Positions 35,927-46,059 are shown, numbered from the stretch's first letter. The stretch is DNA of 64,000 nt from Rhodoferax sp. TS-BS-61-7 (GCF_002943465.1 NZ_PTQY01000002.1:248001-312000), one strand, 5' to 3'. Numbers and translations are program-made. Notes: a model not told the origin generated them from the sequence alone.

Positions 35927-36874
35927 ATGACGACCAAAATCTTGCTCACGACCATGCATCTCTGTCTGGGCCTGTGCCTGGGGACGGTGGTGATGGCGCA
36001 AACCCCAACCCCAACACCACCGCCCCATGTGCTGCAGGGCCGCATCTGGGACACCCGCGCCCAGCAGTTCATCACGGAAGACGCGCTCTACCAGCGTGCT
36101 GCCGTCGCGCGGTATGTGTTGCTGGGTGAAAAACACGACAGTGAGGCCCACCACGCACGCCAGCTCGATGTGCTCAAAGGTTTGGCTGCTTTGGGGGCCA
36201 AACCCGCCCTGGCCATGGAGCAGATGGATTCGGAACACCAAACCGCATTGACCCAGGCCCAAGGTGCCGGACAGGCCGATGCCGAAGCCCTGGCCGATGC
36301 GGGCCAGCTCAACCGCAAGGGCTGGCGCTGGCCTATGTACAAAGACCTGATGGCCTTTGCCGCCCAGCACCGGTGGCCGCTGCGCGCCGCCAACCTGTCA
36401 CGCACCGAGGCGCGCAAAATTGCTCTGGGTGAGCGCACCCCCAACTTGCCCGCGGCCACGCCGGAGCAACAGGCCGCGCTGGAGAACGATGTGGTGCAAG
36501 GCCACTGCGGTTATCGGCCCGAGACTGCGCGCCTCAATGGCATCGTGGCGGCGCAGCGTGCGCGAGACGCGCGCATGGCCCAGACGATGGATGCTGTGGG
36601 TGGCCCGGTGGTGCTGATTGCCGGTGCCGGCCATGTGCGTGCCGACCGTGCCGTGCCACGTTATCTGGCGGCGCCTGCGCAGGCACTGAGCATCGCCATG
36701 GTGGAAACCGTGGCTGGGCAGGCCCGTCCCGCCGACTACGACCGTGCGGGGTTTGATGTGTTGTGGTTCACCGCAGCGGGCGAGGATCGACCCGACCCCT
36801 GCGCCACACCTCTGCCGGGCCTGGCGGCGCCTGCCGCACCGGGGGCGGCTCCGTCGGCCAGCCCCAAGCCCTGA
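35927..36874 (+). CDS. ChaN-like heme-associated protein
   Basis: A 315-residue exported protein of the ChaN/Cofac_haem_bdg (DUF399) family; Campylobacter ChaN binds heme. The signal peptide is MTTKILLTTMHLCLGLCLGTVVMAQ. Family landmarks are GRIWDTRAQQFI, YVLLGEKHDSEAHH, ALAMEQMDSEHQ and VVLIAGAGHVRADRAVPRYL. ATG 35927 is chosen; an open frame of 22 codons upstream runs through the terminator. It ends with a Pro/Ala-rich tail. It fits the iron/heme acquisition theme of the neighbourhood. Confidence 0.88.
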   Translation: MTTKILLTTMHLCLGLCLGTVVMAQTPTPTPPPHVLQGRIWDTRAQQFITEDALYQRAAVARYVLLGEKHDSEAHHARQLDVLKGLAALGAKPALAMEQMDSEHQTALTQAQGAGQADAEALADAGQLNRKGWRWPMYKDLMAFAAQHRWPLRAANLSRTEARKIALGERTPNLPAATPEQQAALENDVVQGHCGYRPETARLNGIVAAQRARDARMAQTMDAVGGPVVLIAGAGHVRADRAVPRYLAAPAQALSIAMVETVAGQARPADYDRAGFDVLWFTAAGEDRPDPCATPLPGLAAPAAPGAAPSASPKP

Positions 36875-36919
36875 AAGAACGCGGGCATCGTCGCGTTGTC
36901 CCAGTCGCGTTTTATGAGA

Positions 36920-36976
36920 GAAATGGGCCTCTAGGCCCCGTGGAATATGCGCAAGCAGCTATCAAATTAATAGTGA
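36920..36976 (-). repeat. Dispersed 57-bp element, copy I (reverse)
   Basis: GGGCCTCTAGGCCCCGTGGAAT, then ATGCGCAAGCA, GCTAT, 7-base loop, ATAGT. Intergenic between the ChaN gene and ppsR. Confidence 0.85.
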
Positions 36977-37081
36977 ATGGGCGGCGGAGTGTGGGGGCCA
37001 ACCAGCCGCCGGGCCGCCCCAAGGCGGGTTAACCCCCTCTGGGGGCAGCGACCCGCGTAGCGGCGGAGCGTGGGGCTTTAT
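36977..37081. repeat. GC-rich Comamonadaceae-type intergenic repeat
   Basis: A GC-rich block containing CCCCAAGGCGGGTTAACCCC, CTCTGGGGGCAGCGACCCG and GTAGCGGCGGAGCGTGGGG. The CCCCCTCTGGGGG part can form a hairpin. Very similar blocks recur between genes in Comamonadaceae genomes (recollection, not searched). It separates the convergent ChaN and ppsR genes, beside copy I. Confidence 0.6.
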
Positions 37082-37085
37082 CCCA

Positions 37086-37907
37086 TCAGTACACCAGCCG
37101 CTCCGGGTGGATCTCCTGCAGGATGGTGGTGGCAATCTCTTCGATGGACTTGGTGGTGGTGGACAACCAGCGGATGCCGGCGCGCCGCATCATGGTCTCG
37201 GCCTCGGCCACTTCCATGCGGCAGTTCTCCATAGAGGCGTATTTGGAGTTGGGGCGCCGTTCGTTGCGGATTTCGCTCAGGCGTTCGGGTTGGATCGTCA
37301 GGCCAAAAATCTTGGCCTTGTGCGCCACCAGCGCCGGCGGCAGCTGGCGGCGTTCAAAGTCTTCGGGGATCAGCGGGTAGTTGGACGCCTTCAGGCCGTA
37401 TTGCATGGCCAGGTAGAGCGAGGTGGGGGTTTTGCCGCTGCGGCTCACACCCACCAGAATCACGTCGCTTTGCTCCAGGTCGCGGTTGCTCTGGCCGTCG
37501 TCGTGTGCCAATGAGAAGTTGATCGCCTCAATGCGGTCCTGGTACTCCTTGCTCTTGCTGGCGTCGCTGAAGCGGCCAATGCGGTGGTTGGATTTGATGC
37601 CCAGCTCGTTTTCCAGCGGGTGCACAAACATGCCAAACATGTCCAGCAGCATCCCCTGGCAGCCCTCCTGAATCACCTTCAGCACCTCCATGTTCACCAG
37701 TGTGGTGAACACAATCGGTTTGTTGCCATCCACCACGCCCGTGTGGTTGATCTGGCGCACCGCTTGGTAAGCCTTGTCGGCCGTGTCCACAAAGGGCAGG
37801 CGCACGTGGCGTGCCTTCATCTCAAACTGGGCCAGGATGGCGTTGCCAAAGGTTTCGGCGGTGATGCCGGTGCCGTCGGAAATGAAAAATACGGTGCGTT
37901 GGGGCAT
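37086..37907 (-). CDS. ppsR: PEP synthase regulatory protein (kinase/pyrophosphorylase, DUF299)
   Basis: A bifunctional protein that inactivates PEP synthase by ADP-dependent threonine phosphorylation and reactivates it by phosphate-dependent dephosphorylation. The 273-residue sequence has the family N terminus MPQRTVFFISDGTGITAE and a P-loop GVSRSGKTPTSLYLA. An earlier in-frame ATG at 37940 is possible. It is divergent from its target ppsA, a conserved pairing. Confidence 0.95.
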   Translation of the reverse strand: MPQRTVFFISDGTGITAETFGNAILAQFEMKARHVRLPFVDTADKAYQAVRQINHTGVVDGNKPIVFTTLVNMEVLKVIQEGCQGMLLDMFGMFVHPLENELGIKSNHRIGRFSDASKSKEYQDRIEAINFSLAHDDGQSNRDLEQSDVILVGVSRSGKTPTSLYLAMQYGLKASNYPLIPEDFERRQLPPALVAHKAKIFGLTIQPERLSEIRNERRPNSKYASMENCRMEVAEAETMMRRAGIRWLSTTTKSIEEIATTILQEIHPERLVY

Positions 37908-37962
37908 GGTGGGTGGGTCCGGGATGTCAGTGATTTGCAAGCGCAGGCGGGTTTTCCGTAGT

Positions 37963-37990
37963 CTGACCTACTGCGTCCGCCACCTACAAT
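37963..37990 (+). promoter_or_regulatory. Candidate promoter of ppsA
   Basis: -35-like CTGACC (37963-37968), 16-base spacer, -10-like TACAAT (37985-37990). It lies in the 222-base gap shared by ppsR and ppsA and would give a leader of about 130 bases. Nothing else in the gap is supportable. Confidence 0.4.
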
Positions 37991-38129
37991 CACCGCAATT
38001 TAGCGCATTTGGTAACCGGTTCGTTATCCAGAACACCAACAACAGAAAACGAACGGTCGTGCGCTTGCGGCAGGCGGGTGACATCTCCCCGCGGGGCCCT
38101 GTAAAGGTTTTAACTTCTGGAGCATTCCT

Positions 38130-40523
38130 ATGTCTAATCTTTTCAACCCGACCGACCTGGTCGTCCCCTTCGAGCTGCTGCGCATGGCCGATGTGGAATC
38201 CGTGGGGGGCAAGAACGCCTCCTTGGGGGAGATGATTTCGCAACTTCCCCAGGGTGTGAAAGTGCCCACGGGCTTCGCCACCACGGCCCATGCCTTCCGC
38301 CAGTTCCTGGCCCATGCCGGCCTGGCCGACAAGATCAGCGCCAAACTCAAGAATCTGGATACTGAAGACGTGCGCGCGCTGGCCGTGGTGGGTGCCGAAA
38401 TTCGCGCGATGGTCGAGGCCCAGCCTTTCCCGGCGGATCTGGAAAAAGCCATCCGCGAGGCCTTTGTCACGCTGTCCGCAGGAAACGCCCAAGCTAGCTT
38501 TGCCGTGCGCTCCTCCGCCACGGCCGAAGACTTGCCTGATGCGTCGTTTGCCGGCCAGCAGGAAACCTTCCTCAACGTGGTCGGCATTGAAGACGTGCTG
38601 CACAAGATGAAAGAGGTGTTTGCCAGCCTCTACAACGACCGCGCCATCAGCTACCGCGTGCACAAGGGTTTTGCCCATGACGTGGTGGCACTTTCTGCCG
38701 GTGTGCAACGTATGGTGCGTTCCGACCTGGGCGCAGCGGGTGTGATGTTCACCATCGACACCGAATCCGGTTTTGACCAGGTGGTGTTTATCACCAGCAG
38801 TTACGGCCTGGGCGAAACCGTGGTGCAGGGCGCCGTGAACCCCGACGAGTTCTACGTGCACAAGCCCATGCTCAAGGCGGGCAAACGTGCGCTGATCCGC
38901 CGCAACCTGGGCTCCAAGCTGTTGCAGATGGTGTTCACCTCGCCCGAGGAAAAGGCCGCCGGCGGCAAGCTGGTCAAAACCACCGACGTGCCCACCGAGT
39001 TGCGCAACCGCTACTCGCTGACCGACGCCGACGTGGAGCAACTGGCCCGCTACGCGCTGGTGATTGAAGAGCATTACGGTCGCCCCATGGACATCGAGTG
39101 GGGCAAAGACGGCATCGACGGTGAGCTCTACATCCTGCAGGCCCGCCCCGAGACGGTCAAGAGCCAGGCCGGCAACCAGGCCGAGTACCGCTACAAGCTC
39201 AAGGGCAAAGGCACGGTGCTGGTGGAAGGGCGTGCGATTGGCCAAAAGATTGGCACCGGCCCCGTGCGCATCGTGCACAACATCAATGAGATGGACCAGG
39301 TGCAGGCCGGCGACATCTTGGTCACCGACATGACCGACCCGAACTGGGAACCGGTGATGAAACGCGCCAGCGCCATCGTGACCAACCGCGGCGGCCGCAC
39401 CTGCCACGCCGCCATCATCGCGCGTGAATTGGGTATTCCGGCCGTGGTGGGCTGTGGCAATGCCACCGACCTGCTGAAAGACGGCATGCTGGTGACGGTG
39501 AGCTGCGCCGAGGGCGACACCGGCTTCATCTACGACGGCCTGCTGGAAACCGAAGTGTCCGAGGTGCAGCGCGGCGAGATGCCCGAAATTCCCGTCAAGA
39601 TCATGATGAACGTGGGCAACCCCCAGCTGGCGTTTGACTTTTGCCAGCTGCCCAACCAGGGCGTGGGCCTGGCCCGGCTGGAGTTCATCATCAACAACAA
39701 CATTGGTGTGCACCCCAAGGCCATCCTGGATTACCCCAACATCGACAGCGACCTGAAAAAGGCGGTCGAGTCGGTGGCCCGGGGCCATGCATCGCCACGC
39801 GCCTTCTACGTGGACCGTGTGGCGGAGGGCGTGGCCACCATTGCCGCGGCCTTCTGGCCCAAGCCGGTGATCGTGCGCCTGTCGGACTTCAAGAGCAATG
39901 AGTACCGCAAGCTCATCGGCGGTAGCCGCTACGAGCCCGAGGAAGAGAACCCCATGCTGGGCTTCCGCGGCGCCGTGCGTTACACCAGCACCGAGTTTGG
40001 TGAGGCCTTTGCCATGGAATGCGAAGCGCTCAACCGCGTGCGCAACGACATGGGCCTGACCAATGTGCAGGTCATGGTGCCGTTTGTGCGCACCTTGGGC
40101 CAGGCCAAAAAAGTGACCGAGCTGCTCGGCCGCCACGGCCTGCGCCGTGGCGAGAACGAGCTGAAGCTGGTAATGATGTGCGAGATCCCGAGCAATGCCA
40201 TCCTGGCAGACCAGTTCCTCGAATACTTCGACGGTTTCTCTATCGGTTCCAACGACCTGACCCAGCTCACCCTGGGGCTGGACCGTGACTCGGGCCTGGA
40301 GCTGCTGGCGGCGGACTTTGATGAACGCGACCCGGCGGTCAAGGCGCTGATCAGCCTGGCCATTGACGCTTGCAAGCGCCAGGGCAAGTACATCGGCATC
40401 TGCGGCCAGGGCCCCAGCGACCACCCCGACTTTGCGCAGTGGCTGGAAGAGCAGGGCATTTCCTCCATCTCCTTGAACCCTGACTCGGTGGTTGCCACCT
40501 GGCAGCAGCTCGCCAGCAAATGA
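38130..40523 (+). CDS. ppsA: Phosphoenolpyruvate synthase
   Basis: Converts pyruvate and ATP to PEP, AMP and phosphate, the entry step to gluconeogenesis from pyruvate. The 797-residue protein has the ATP-grasp-like N-terminal domain ([34 protein letters not shown]), the phosphohistidine domain with catalytic His in [14 protein letters not shown], and a C-terminal TIM barrel ([29 protein letters not shown]). The start ATG 38130 follows CTGGAGC. The stop overlaps the symporter start by 4 bases. Regulated post-translationally by the divergent ppsR product. Confidence 0.98.
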   Translation: MSNLFNPTDLVVPFELLRMADVESVGGKNASLGEMISQLPQGVKVPTGFATTAHAFRQFLAHAGLADKISAKLKNLDTEDVRALAVVGAEIRAMVEAQPFPADLEKAIREAFVTLSAGNAQASFAVRSSATAEDLPDASFAGQQETFLNVVGIEDVLHKMKEVFASLYNDRAISYRVHKGFAHDVVALSAGVQRMVRSDLGAAGVMFTIDTESGFDQVVFITSSYGLGETVVQGAVNPDEFYVHKPMLKAGKRALIRRNLGSKLLQMVFTSPEEKAAGGKLVKTTDVPTELRNRYSLTDADVEQLARYALVIEEHYGRPMDIEWGKDGIDGELYILQARPETVKSQAGNQAEYRYKLKGKGTVLVEGRAIGQKIGTGPVRIVHNINEMDQVQAGDILVTDMTDPNWEPVMKRASAIVTNRGGRTCHAAIIARELGIPAVVGCGNATDLLKDGMLVTVSCAEGDTGFIYDGLLETEVSEVQRGEMPEIPVKIMMNVGNPQLAFDFCQLPNQGVGLARLEFIINNNIGVHPKAILDYPNIDSDLKKAVESVARGHASPRAFYVDRVAEGVATIAAAFWPKPVIVRLSDFKSNEYRKLIGGSRYEPEEENPMLGFRGAVRYTSTEFGEAFAMECEALNRVRNDMGLTNVQVMVPFVRTLGQAKKVTELLGRHGLRRGENELKLVMMCEIPSNAILADQFLEYFDGFSIGSNDLTQLTLGLDRDSGLELLAADFDERDPAVKALISLAIDACKRQGKYIGICGQGPSDHPDFAQWLEEQGISSISLNPDSVVATWQQLASK

Positions 40524-42826
40524 CCGGGGGGGCAAGCCCACGCCGGTGGCACCTGCATGCAGGGCTGCTGGCGCTGTGGTTTGCCGTGTCGTTTGGCGTG
40601 GTGTTTTTCGCCTACGACCTGCAACAAGAAGTCCTGTCCTGGCCCGTGGGTTTCTGGTTCGCGGCCCAGGGCGCGGTACTGGCCTTCATTGCCATCGTGG
40701 TGGTGTTTGCCTGGCGGGTGAACCAGCGCAACACCGAAACCCTGGACTTCGACCCTGTGGTGTACCACCGCTACGAGCGGCGTCTGCACCGCCGTTTTGG
40801 CCTGTACGTGTTGTCGGTGCTGTTGTTCATTGCGGCATTGGCGGTGGCCGAGGGCATGGGATTGTCCAAACCCTGGGTGGCGGGCATTTTCTTGTCGACC
40901 ACCCTGGTGCTGTACGCCGTTATCGGCGTGGTCGGCCGCACGGCCGATGCCAACGAATACTACGTGGCGGGGCGACGTGTACCTGCCATGTACAACGGCA
41001 TGGCCACGGCGGCGGACTGGATGAGTGCGGCCTCCTTCATCAGTATGGCCGGGGGCTTGTATTTGCAGGGCTTTTCAGGAGCCGGCGGGCAGCCCGGTGG
41101 TTTGGCCTATGTGCTGGGCTGGACGGGCGGTTTTTGCCTGGTAGCCCTGCTGGTGGCACCCTACCTGCGCCGCATGCGGCTGTACACCGTGCCTGACTAC
41201 TTTGCGGTGCGTTTCGGAGGGCGCTGGCCGCGCATGCTGGCCGCCCTGGCGGCGGTGTTGTGTTCTTTCACCTATGTGGTGGCACAGATCTACGGGGTGG
41301 GCCTGATCACCTCGCGGTTGACCGGCGTGCATTTCGAGATTGGCATTTTGCTGGGGCTGGGTGGTGTACTGGTGTGTTCGTTTTTGGGCGGTATGCGGGC
41401 CGTGACCTGGACCCAGGTCACCCAATACGTGATCATCATTCTGGCGTTCCTGATACCCGTGTCCTGGCTGTCTTACAAGCAGACCGGCAACCCGCTGGCG
41501 CCCTTGGCCTATGGCCAGCAGCTGGGCAAGATTGCCGAGCTGGAGCGCCAGTTCAAAGAGTCGCCCGCTGAGCAAGAGGTCATCAGCATTTATGCCCGGC
41601 GTGCCCAGGAGCTGGAGCGCAAGCTGCAAAACGTGGAAGAGGCCTTGCAGCAGGAGCGCCAGGAGCTGCGCCGCCAATTGCGTGCGCTGGGGGAGCAGAA
41701 AGCCGACGATGCCCACGCCCAGCATTTGCGCCGTGAGCTGGCTGCCCTGCCCAAAGATGTGGATGCGGCGCGCGATCGCTGGACCAAGGCCCTGGCTGAC
41801 AACCAGGAGCGTGCCCAACCCCTGGGCGGCATGCCCGCCCATACGCGCCCCTATGCCGGCAAGCCAGACGGCACGCCGCAGGAGCAGAAAGACTTTGACA
41901 ACTCCCGGGCCAATTTTTTGGCCTTGATGTTTTGCCTGATGGTGGGCACGGCGGGTTTGCCACATTTGCTCACGCGTTACTACACCACGCCCTCGGTGGC
42001 CGAGGCGCGGCGATCGGTGGCCTGGTCCCTGGTGTTCATTGCCTTGTTGTATCTGTCGGCCCCGGCGCTGGCGGTGCTGGTCAAGTACGAGGTGATGGCG
42101 CATTTGGTCGGGCGGCCCATGGATGCGCTGCCGCATTGGATCGCCCAGTGGGCACGTGACCCGTCCTTGCTGATGGCGGTGGACGTGAATGGGGACCGGA
42201 TATTGCAGTTTGCCGAGCTCAAAATCGGCCCGGACCTGGTGATGCTGGCGACGCCGGAGATTGGCGGCTTGCCGTATGTGGTGTCGGTGCTGGTGGCGGC
42301 GGGGGGCTTGGCCGCAGCCTTGTCCACGGCCGACGGCTTGTTGCTTACCATTGGCAATGCGCTGGCCCACGATGTGTACTTTGAGGGCAATAGCAACAAG
42401 GCCCAGGCCATGCGTCGGGTGATGTGGTCCAAGTTTGCCCTGCTGGTGGTGGCCTTGCTGGCGGCCTATGCAGCGGCGCAGCGGCCTGCGGGCATTTTGT
42501 ACCTCGTGTCTGCATCCTTCTCCTTGGCCGGCGCCGCTTTTGTGCCGGCCATGGTGCTGGGCATCTTCTGGCCGGGCATGACCCGCGCGGGGGCGGTCGG
42601 CGGCATGTTGACCGGTTTGGGCGTCACCGTGTATTACATGGCGATCAACCTGCCGGTGGTGCGCCAGGCGCTGGGTCTGCAGGGTGATGGGCTGTGGTGG
42701 GGTATCCAGCCCATTTCGGCCGGCGTGTTCGGCGTGCCTGCGGGTTTTGTCGCGGGTGTGCTGTGCAGCTGGTTGGGTCGCCCCGACCCGGTTCCTGAGC
42801 GGGATTTGGCCCCCCATCTTGGCTGA
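40520..42826 (+). CDS. Sodium:solute symporter, DUF4212 small subunit fused to SSS large subunit with coiled-coil insert
   Basis: A 768-residue membrane protein. The first ~75 residues ([21 protein letters not shown]... [27 protein letters not shown]) match the DUF4212 small-subunit type of acetate/solute symporters. Thereafter a VC_2705-type SSS core follows, with [18 protein letters not shown] and the late segment [16 protein letters not shown] soluble charged insert of about 120 residues (~335-460), strongly coiled-coil (Glu/Arg/Gln/Leu), interrupts the transmembrane core between two membrane segments. Translational overlap with ppsA suggests a role in taking up a small carboxylate feeding gluconeogenesis; the substrate is inferred only from context. 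Confidence 0.9.
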   Translation: MTGGASPRRWHLHAGLLALWFAVSFGVVFFAYDLQQEVLSWPVGFWFAAQGAVLAFIAIVVVFAWRVNQRNTETLDFDPVVYHRYERRLHRRFGLYVLSVLLFIAALAVAEGMGLSKPWVAGIFLSTTLVLYAVIGVVGRTADANEYYVAGRRVPAMYNGMATAADWMSAASFISMAGGLYLQGFSGAGGQPGGLAYVLGWTGGFCLVALLVAPYLRRMRLYTVPDYFAVRFGGRWPRMLAALAAVLCSFTYVVAQIYGVGLITSRLTGVHFEIGILLGLGGVLVCSFLGGMRAVTWTQVTQYVIIILAFLIPVSWLSYKQTGNPLAPLAYGQQLGKIAELERQFKESPAEQEVISIYARRAQELERKLQNVEEALQQERQELRRQLRALGEQKADDAHAQHLRRELAALPKDVDAARDRWTKALADNQERAQPLGGMPAHTRPYAGKPDGTPQEQKDFDNSRANFLALMFCLMVGTAGLPHLLTRYYTTPSVAEARRSVAWSLVFIALLYLSAPALAVLVKYEVMAHLVGRPMDALPHWIAQWARDPSLLMAVDVNGDRILQFAELKIGPDLVMLATPEIGGLPYVVSVLVAAGGLAAALSTADGLLLTIGNALAHDVYFEGNSNKAQAMRRVMWSKFALLVVALLAAYAAAQRPAGILYLVSASFSLAGAAFVPAMVLGIFWPGMTRAGAVGGMLTGLGVTVYYMAINLPVVRQALGLQGDGLWWGIQPISAGVFGVPAGFVAGVLCSWLGRPDPVPERDLAPHLG

Positions 42827-42834
42827 GCTATAAT
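42806..42834 (+). promoter_or_regulatory. Promoter of the rpsF operon
   Basis: -35 TTGGCC (42806-42811), 17-base spacer, perfect -10 TATAAT (42829-42834). It overlaps the last codons of the symporter gene and leaves a leader of about 80 bases before rpsF. Confidence 0.7.
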
Positions 42835-42887
42835 CTTGGGCTTCGCCTTGCTGCACCCTGTTTAGACGCCGGGGGCAGCTTACTTAA

Positions 42888-42902
42888 TCCCAGATGCTGG
42901 GA
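42888..42902 (+). promoter_or_regulatory. Leader hairpin upstream of rpsF
   Basis: TCCCAG, loop ATG, CTGGGA, ending 18 bases before the rpsF start and just 5' of its ribosome site. The S6:S18 complex autoregulates rpsF operons through leader hairpins in other bacteria. Whether this is such a site is inference. Confidence 0.35.
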
Positions 42903-42920
42903 AATCCTCAAGGAGTATCA

Positions 42921-43286
42921 ATGCGTCATTACGAAATCATCCTCATGATCCACCCGGATCAGAGCGAACAAGTTCCTGCCATGCTGGAACGTTACAAGGG
43001 CATGATCACCGCTGGCGGTGGCAAGGTGCACCGTGTTGAAGATTGGGGCCGTCGTCAGATGGTGTACATGATCAACAAGCTGGCCAAGGCCCACTACCTG
43101 TGCGTCAACATAGAAGCCGACCAGGCTGTGATGTCTGAACTGGAACACGCGTTCAAGTTCAACGACGCCGTGTTGCGCCACCTCACCGTGTTGAAGAAAA
43201 AAGCCGACACCGGTCCTTCTTCCATGATGAAGACCGTGGAACGTGAAGACGCACGCAAGGCCCAACAGGCCGAGTACCAGGCGTAA
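42921..43286 (+). CDS. rpsF: 30S ribosomal protein S6
   Basis: A 121-residue small-subunit protein of the central domain that pairs with S18. It starts [19 protein letters not shown] and contains the signature [16 protein letters not shown] and [16 protein letters not shown] 42921 follows AAGGAG. First gene of the rpsF-priB-rpsR-rplI operon. Confidence 0.98.
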   Translation: MRHYEIILMIHPDQSEQVPAMLERYKGMITAGGGKVHRVEDWGRRQMVYMINKLAKAHYLCVNIEADQAVMSELEHAFKFNDAVLRHLTVLKKKADTGPSSMMKTVEREDARKAQQAEYQA

Positions 43287-43308
43287 ACACGTATTTGCCT
43301 GAAAAGGA

Positions 43309-43602
43309 GTGCAAGCCAACTCATTGGTTTTAAGCGCCTGTATCGCAGAGGTTGAATCCATGCGTTACACGCCAGCCGGCCTACCCGCTCTGAACCTGCG
43401 ACTCGAACACGAGTCCCGCGTATCGGAAGCAGAAGGCCAGCGAACCGTGAAGGTGGTGGTGAAAGCGGTGGCTTTCGGCACATTGGCAGAGCGGCTTGCA
43501 AAGCAGGCCATCGGCAGTGTCTGGAAGTTCAACGGTTTTCTTGCCAATGCACGCCAAGGCAAATCACTCGTGTTTCACATTCAAGATTTTTTGCAAGACT
43601 AA
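43309..43602 (+). CDS. priB: Primosomal replication protein N (PriB)
   Basis: A ~97-residue single-strand-DNA-binding OB-fold protein of the replication restart primosome. The core RYTPAGLPALNLRLEHES is characteristic, and the rpsF-priB-rpsR order is standard. The start is uncertain: GTG 43309 overlaps the AAAGGAG ribosome site, while TTG 43324 gives LVLSACIAE, closer to the usual MNRLVLTA-type N terminus but with ~14 bases of spacing. Either way a non-ATG start is used. Confidence 0.9.
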   Translation: MQANSLVLSACIAEVESMRYTPAGLPALNLRLEHESRVSEAEGQRTVKVVVKAVAFGTLAERLAKQAIGSVWKFNGFLANARQGKSLVFHIQDFLQD

Positions 43603-43618
43603 TTTTTAGGAGTCCATC

Positions 43619-43900
43619 ATGCCCGGACCAAAACGTTTCAACAAAGACAAGCGCCCCAAGCGCAACACGCAATCCCTGCTGTTCAAGCGCAAGCGCTTTT
43701 GCCGCTTCACCGTGACCGGTGTGGAAGAGATTGACTACAAAGACATCGACACGCTGCGTGACTTCATTGCTGAAAATGGCAAGATCATCCCCGCACGCCT
43801 GACCGGCACCCGCGCTATTTTCCAGCGCCAACTGAACACCGCTATCAAGCGCGCTCGCTTCTTGGCGATGTTGCCTTACAGCGACCAGCACAAGATCTAA
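43619..43900 (+). CDS. rpsR: 30S ribosomal protein S18
   Basis: A 93-residue ribosomal protein ([15 protein letters not shown]... [30 protein letters not shown]). The single Cys in RFCRFT is not in a zinc pair, so it is the zinc-free type. ATG 43619 follows AGGAGT. Confidence 0.98.
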   Translation: MPGPKRFNKDKRPKRNTQSLLFKRKRFCRFTVTGVEEIDYKDIDTLRDFIAENGKIIPARLTGTRAIFQRQLNTAIKRARFLAMLPYSDQHKI

Positions 43901-43912
43901 GGAGCTCCGACC

Positions 43913-44365
43913 ATGCAAATTATTCTGCTCGACAAGGTCGTGAACCTCGGCAACCTGGGCGAAATCGTCAAGGTCAAAGATGGCTACGCACGCAACTTCC
44001 TGATCCCATCCGGCCGTGCACGCCGTGCTACCGAATCTGCCAAGGCAGAGTTCGAAGCCAAGCGCGCTGAACTGGAAAAGGCTGCAGCCGCCAAGCTGGC
44101 CGAGTGCCAAGCTTTGGGCGAAAAGCTCGGTGGTACCACCATCAAGCTGACCCAAAAGGCTGGCGTGGATGGCCGTTTGTTTGGTTCCGTGACCAACTAC
44201 GACATCGCCGAAGAACTGGTGAAAGCCGGCTACAAGGTTGCCAAGTCCCAAGTGCGTATGCCCAACGGTCCTATCAAGATCGTTAGCGACAGCACCGTGA
44301 GCGTGGCTCTGCACACCGACGTGGTGGTGGACATCACTGTGTCTGTGTACGGCGAAACCGCTTAA
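43913..44365 (+). CDS. rplI: 50S ribosomal protein L9
   Basis: A 150-residue ribosomal protein with the N-terminal signature [19 protein letters not shown] and [14 protein letters not shown], a long connecting helix and a C-terminal domain. It is last in the operon and is followed by an intrinsic terminator. Confidence 0.98.
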   Translation: MQIILLDKVVNLGNLGEIVKVKDGYARNFLIPSGRARRATESAKAEFEAKRAELEKAAAAKLAECQALGEKLGGTTIKLTQKAGVDGRLFGSVTNYDIAEELVKAGYKVAKSQVRMPNGPIKIVSDSTVSVALHTDVVVDITVSVYGETA

Positions 44366-44408
44366 CAGCACCCTGAAGACTGGCCCGGCAACGGGACAGT
44401 TCTCACCA

Positions 44409-44448
44409 AAAGCCGCCGGGGCTGGTCCCTTGCGGCTTTTGTGTTTTT
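44409..44448 (+). terminator. Terminator of the rpsF-rplI operon
   Basis: AAAAGCCGC stem pairing with GCGGCTTTT across a G-rich loop, followed by T-rich sequence (GTGTTTTTGG). Confidence 0.85.
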
Positions 44449-44560
44449 GGGGTGGACTTATCCCGCCCTTTGCACAGTTTGCCCACAACTTGCCCCCAGC
44501 CTTTGCCCTCGACGCCGCTTTGTTAGCCGCTTAGGATGCAAGGTTCCAAGGAAATTGACC

Positions 44561-45967
44561 ATGTCTGCCGTTTTGTCTGCCAGCGACGCCTTCGAGCCCG
44601 ACCGCCAAATTGCCCAACTGCGCGTACCGCCCCATTCCATCGAGGGGGAGTCCAGTGTGCTGGGTGGTTTGTTGCTCGACAACGAAGCCTGGGACCGCGT
44701 GGGTGATGTGGTGGTGGATACCGACTTTTACCGCTACGAACACCGCCTGATTTACGCTTCGATTGGTACGCTGATCAACGGCAACAAACCGGCCGATGTG
44801 ATCACGGTGTTTGAGCACCTGCAGAGCCAGGGCAAGGCCGAAGAGATTGGCGGGTTGACCTACCTGAACTCGCTGGCCCAGTACGTGCCCAGCGCCAGCA
44901 ATATCCGCCGTTATGCTGAGATCGTGCGGGACCGCTCCATCCTGCGCAAGCTGGTCAGCGCCAGCGACGAGATTGCCACCAACGCCTTCAACCCCAAGGG
45001 GCGGCCGGTGTCCGAGATCGTAGACGAGTCCGAGCAGAAGATCTTCAACATCGGTGAAGCCGGCAAACGCAACAAACAGGGTTTCCAGGGCATGGACACG
45101 CTGGTGGTCAACCTGCTGGACCGTGTGCAGGAGATGGCCGACAACCCCAACGACGTGACCGGGGTGCCCACCGGTTTTATCGACTTTGACCGCATGACCG
45201 CCGGCCTGCAGGCGGGGGACTTGATTGTGCTGGCTGCACGTCCTTCCATGGGCAAGACAGCGTTGGCGATCAACATCGCAGAACATGTGGCCCTCAACGA
45301 AGGCCTGCCGGTTGCCATTTTTTCGATGGAAATGGGAGCCGCCCAGTTGGCGGTGCGTATTGTGGGTTCCATCGGCCGTATCGACCAGGGCCACTTGCGC
45401 ACCGGCAAACTCACCGATGACGAGTGGCCGCGCCTGTCGGAAGCGATCGAAAAACTGCGCACCATCTCGCTGCACATCGACGAAAGCGCGGGTCTCAATT
45501 CCAGCGAGGTACGGGCCAATGCGCGCCGTCTTGCCCGCCAATGCGGCCAATTGGGCCTGATCGTGGTGGACTATTTGCAGCTCATGAGCGGTAGCAGCAG
45601 CGACGGGGAAAACCGCGCCACCGAGCTGGGTGAAATCTCCCGGGGCCTGAAGATGCTGGCGCGGGAACTGAAGTGCCCGGTGATTGCGCTCTCGCAGCTT
45701 AACCGCTCAGTCGAGCAGCGCCCCGACAAGCGCCCCATGATGAGTGACTTGCGTGAATCCGGCGCTATTGAGCAGGATGCGGACATCATCATGTTCATCT
45801 ACCGCGACGAGTACTACACCAAGGACCAGTGCAAGGAGCCCGGCGTGGCCGAGGTCATCATTGCCAAGCAGCGTAACGGCCCCACGGGCACGGTCAAACT
45901 GGCCTTCATGAACCGCTTCACCAAATTTGAAAACTTGGCCCATGGCGGCGGTGGCGACGACTACTGA
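44561..45967 (+). CDS. dnaB: Replicative DNA helicase DnaB
   Basis: A 468-residue hexameric helicase that unwinds DNA at the fork. The N-terminal primase-interaction domain (VPPHSIEGESSVLGGLLLDN) is followed by the RecA-type motor: Walker A ARPSMGKTALAIN, Walker B-like LGLIVVDYLQLMSG, and DNA-binding KCPVIALSQLNRSVEQRPDK. The frame is open 40 codons upstream, but ATG 44561 follows CAAGGAAA and gives the family N terminus. No intein is seen. Confidence 0.98.
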   Translation: MSAVLSASDAFEPDRQIAQLRVPPHSIEGESSVLGGLLLDNEAWDRVGDVVVDTDFYRYEHRLIYASIGTLINGNKPADVITVFEHLQSQGKAEEIGGLTYLNSLAQYVPSASNIRRYAEIVRDRSILRKLVSASDEIATNAFNPKGRPVSEIVDESEQKIFNIGEAGKRNKQGFQGMDTLVVNLLDRVQEMADNPNDVTGVPTGFIDFDRMTAGLQAGDLIVLAARPSMGKTALAINIAEHVALNEGLPVAIFSMEMGAAQLAVRIVGSIGRIDQGHLRTGKLTDDEWPRLSEAIEKLRTISLHIDESAGLNSSEVRANARRLARQCGQLGLIVVDYLQLMSGSSSDGENRATELGEISRGLKMLARELKCPVIALSQLNRSVEQRPDKRPMMSDLRESGAIEQDADIIMFIYRDEYYTKDQCKEPGVAEVIIAKQRNGPTGTVKLAFMNRFTKFENLAHGGGGDDY

Positions 45968-45989
45968 ACACGGTTTGCGGCCATAAGAA

Positions 45990-46022
45990 AAGGGCTGGAT
46001 GCCAAATTGGCCTCCAGCCCTT
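45990..46022 (+). terminator. Inverted repeat terminator downstream of dnaB, shared with repeat J
   Basis: AAGGGCTGGA / TCCAGCCCTT 10-bp perfect stem with an inner GCCAA/TTGGC stem. The right arm is part of copy J of the dispersed element, so the terminator seems to have been formed with the repeat. Confidence 0.65.
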
Positions 46023-46059
46023 GCCGTTGTTGCGCAAGCAGCTACTGAATCAATAGCAA
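46003..46059 (-). repeat. Dispersed 57-bp element, copy J (reverse)
   Basis: AATTGGCCTCCAGCCC tail, TTGTTGCGCAAGCA, GCTAC, 7-base loop, ATAGC. Intergenic between the convergent dnaB and phoH-type genes. Confidence 0.85.

Noticed and set aside
37968-40541. Very long antisense frame opposite ppsA (857 codons)
   Set aside because: It is the shadow of a high-GC gene; ppsA has all family motifs while the antisense product is His/Gly/Ala/Val-rich and matches nothing recognisable.
42888-42902. Firm call of an S6:S18 autoregulatory leader
   Set aside because: The hairpin is short and I cannot confirm the conserved CCG-type motif, so it is listed only as a low-confidence site.
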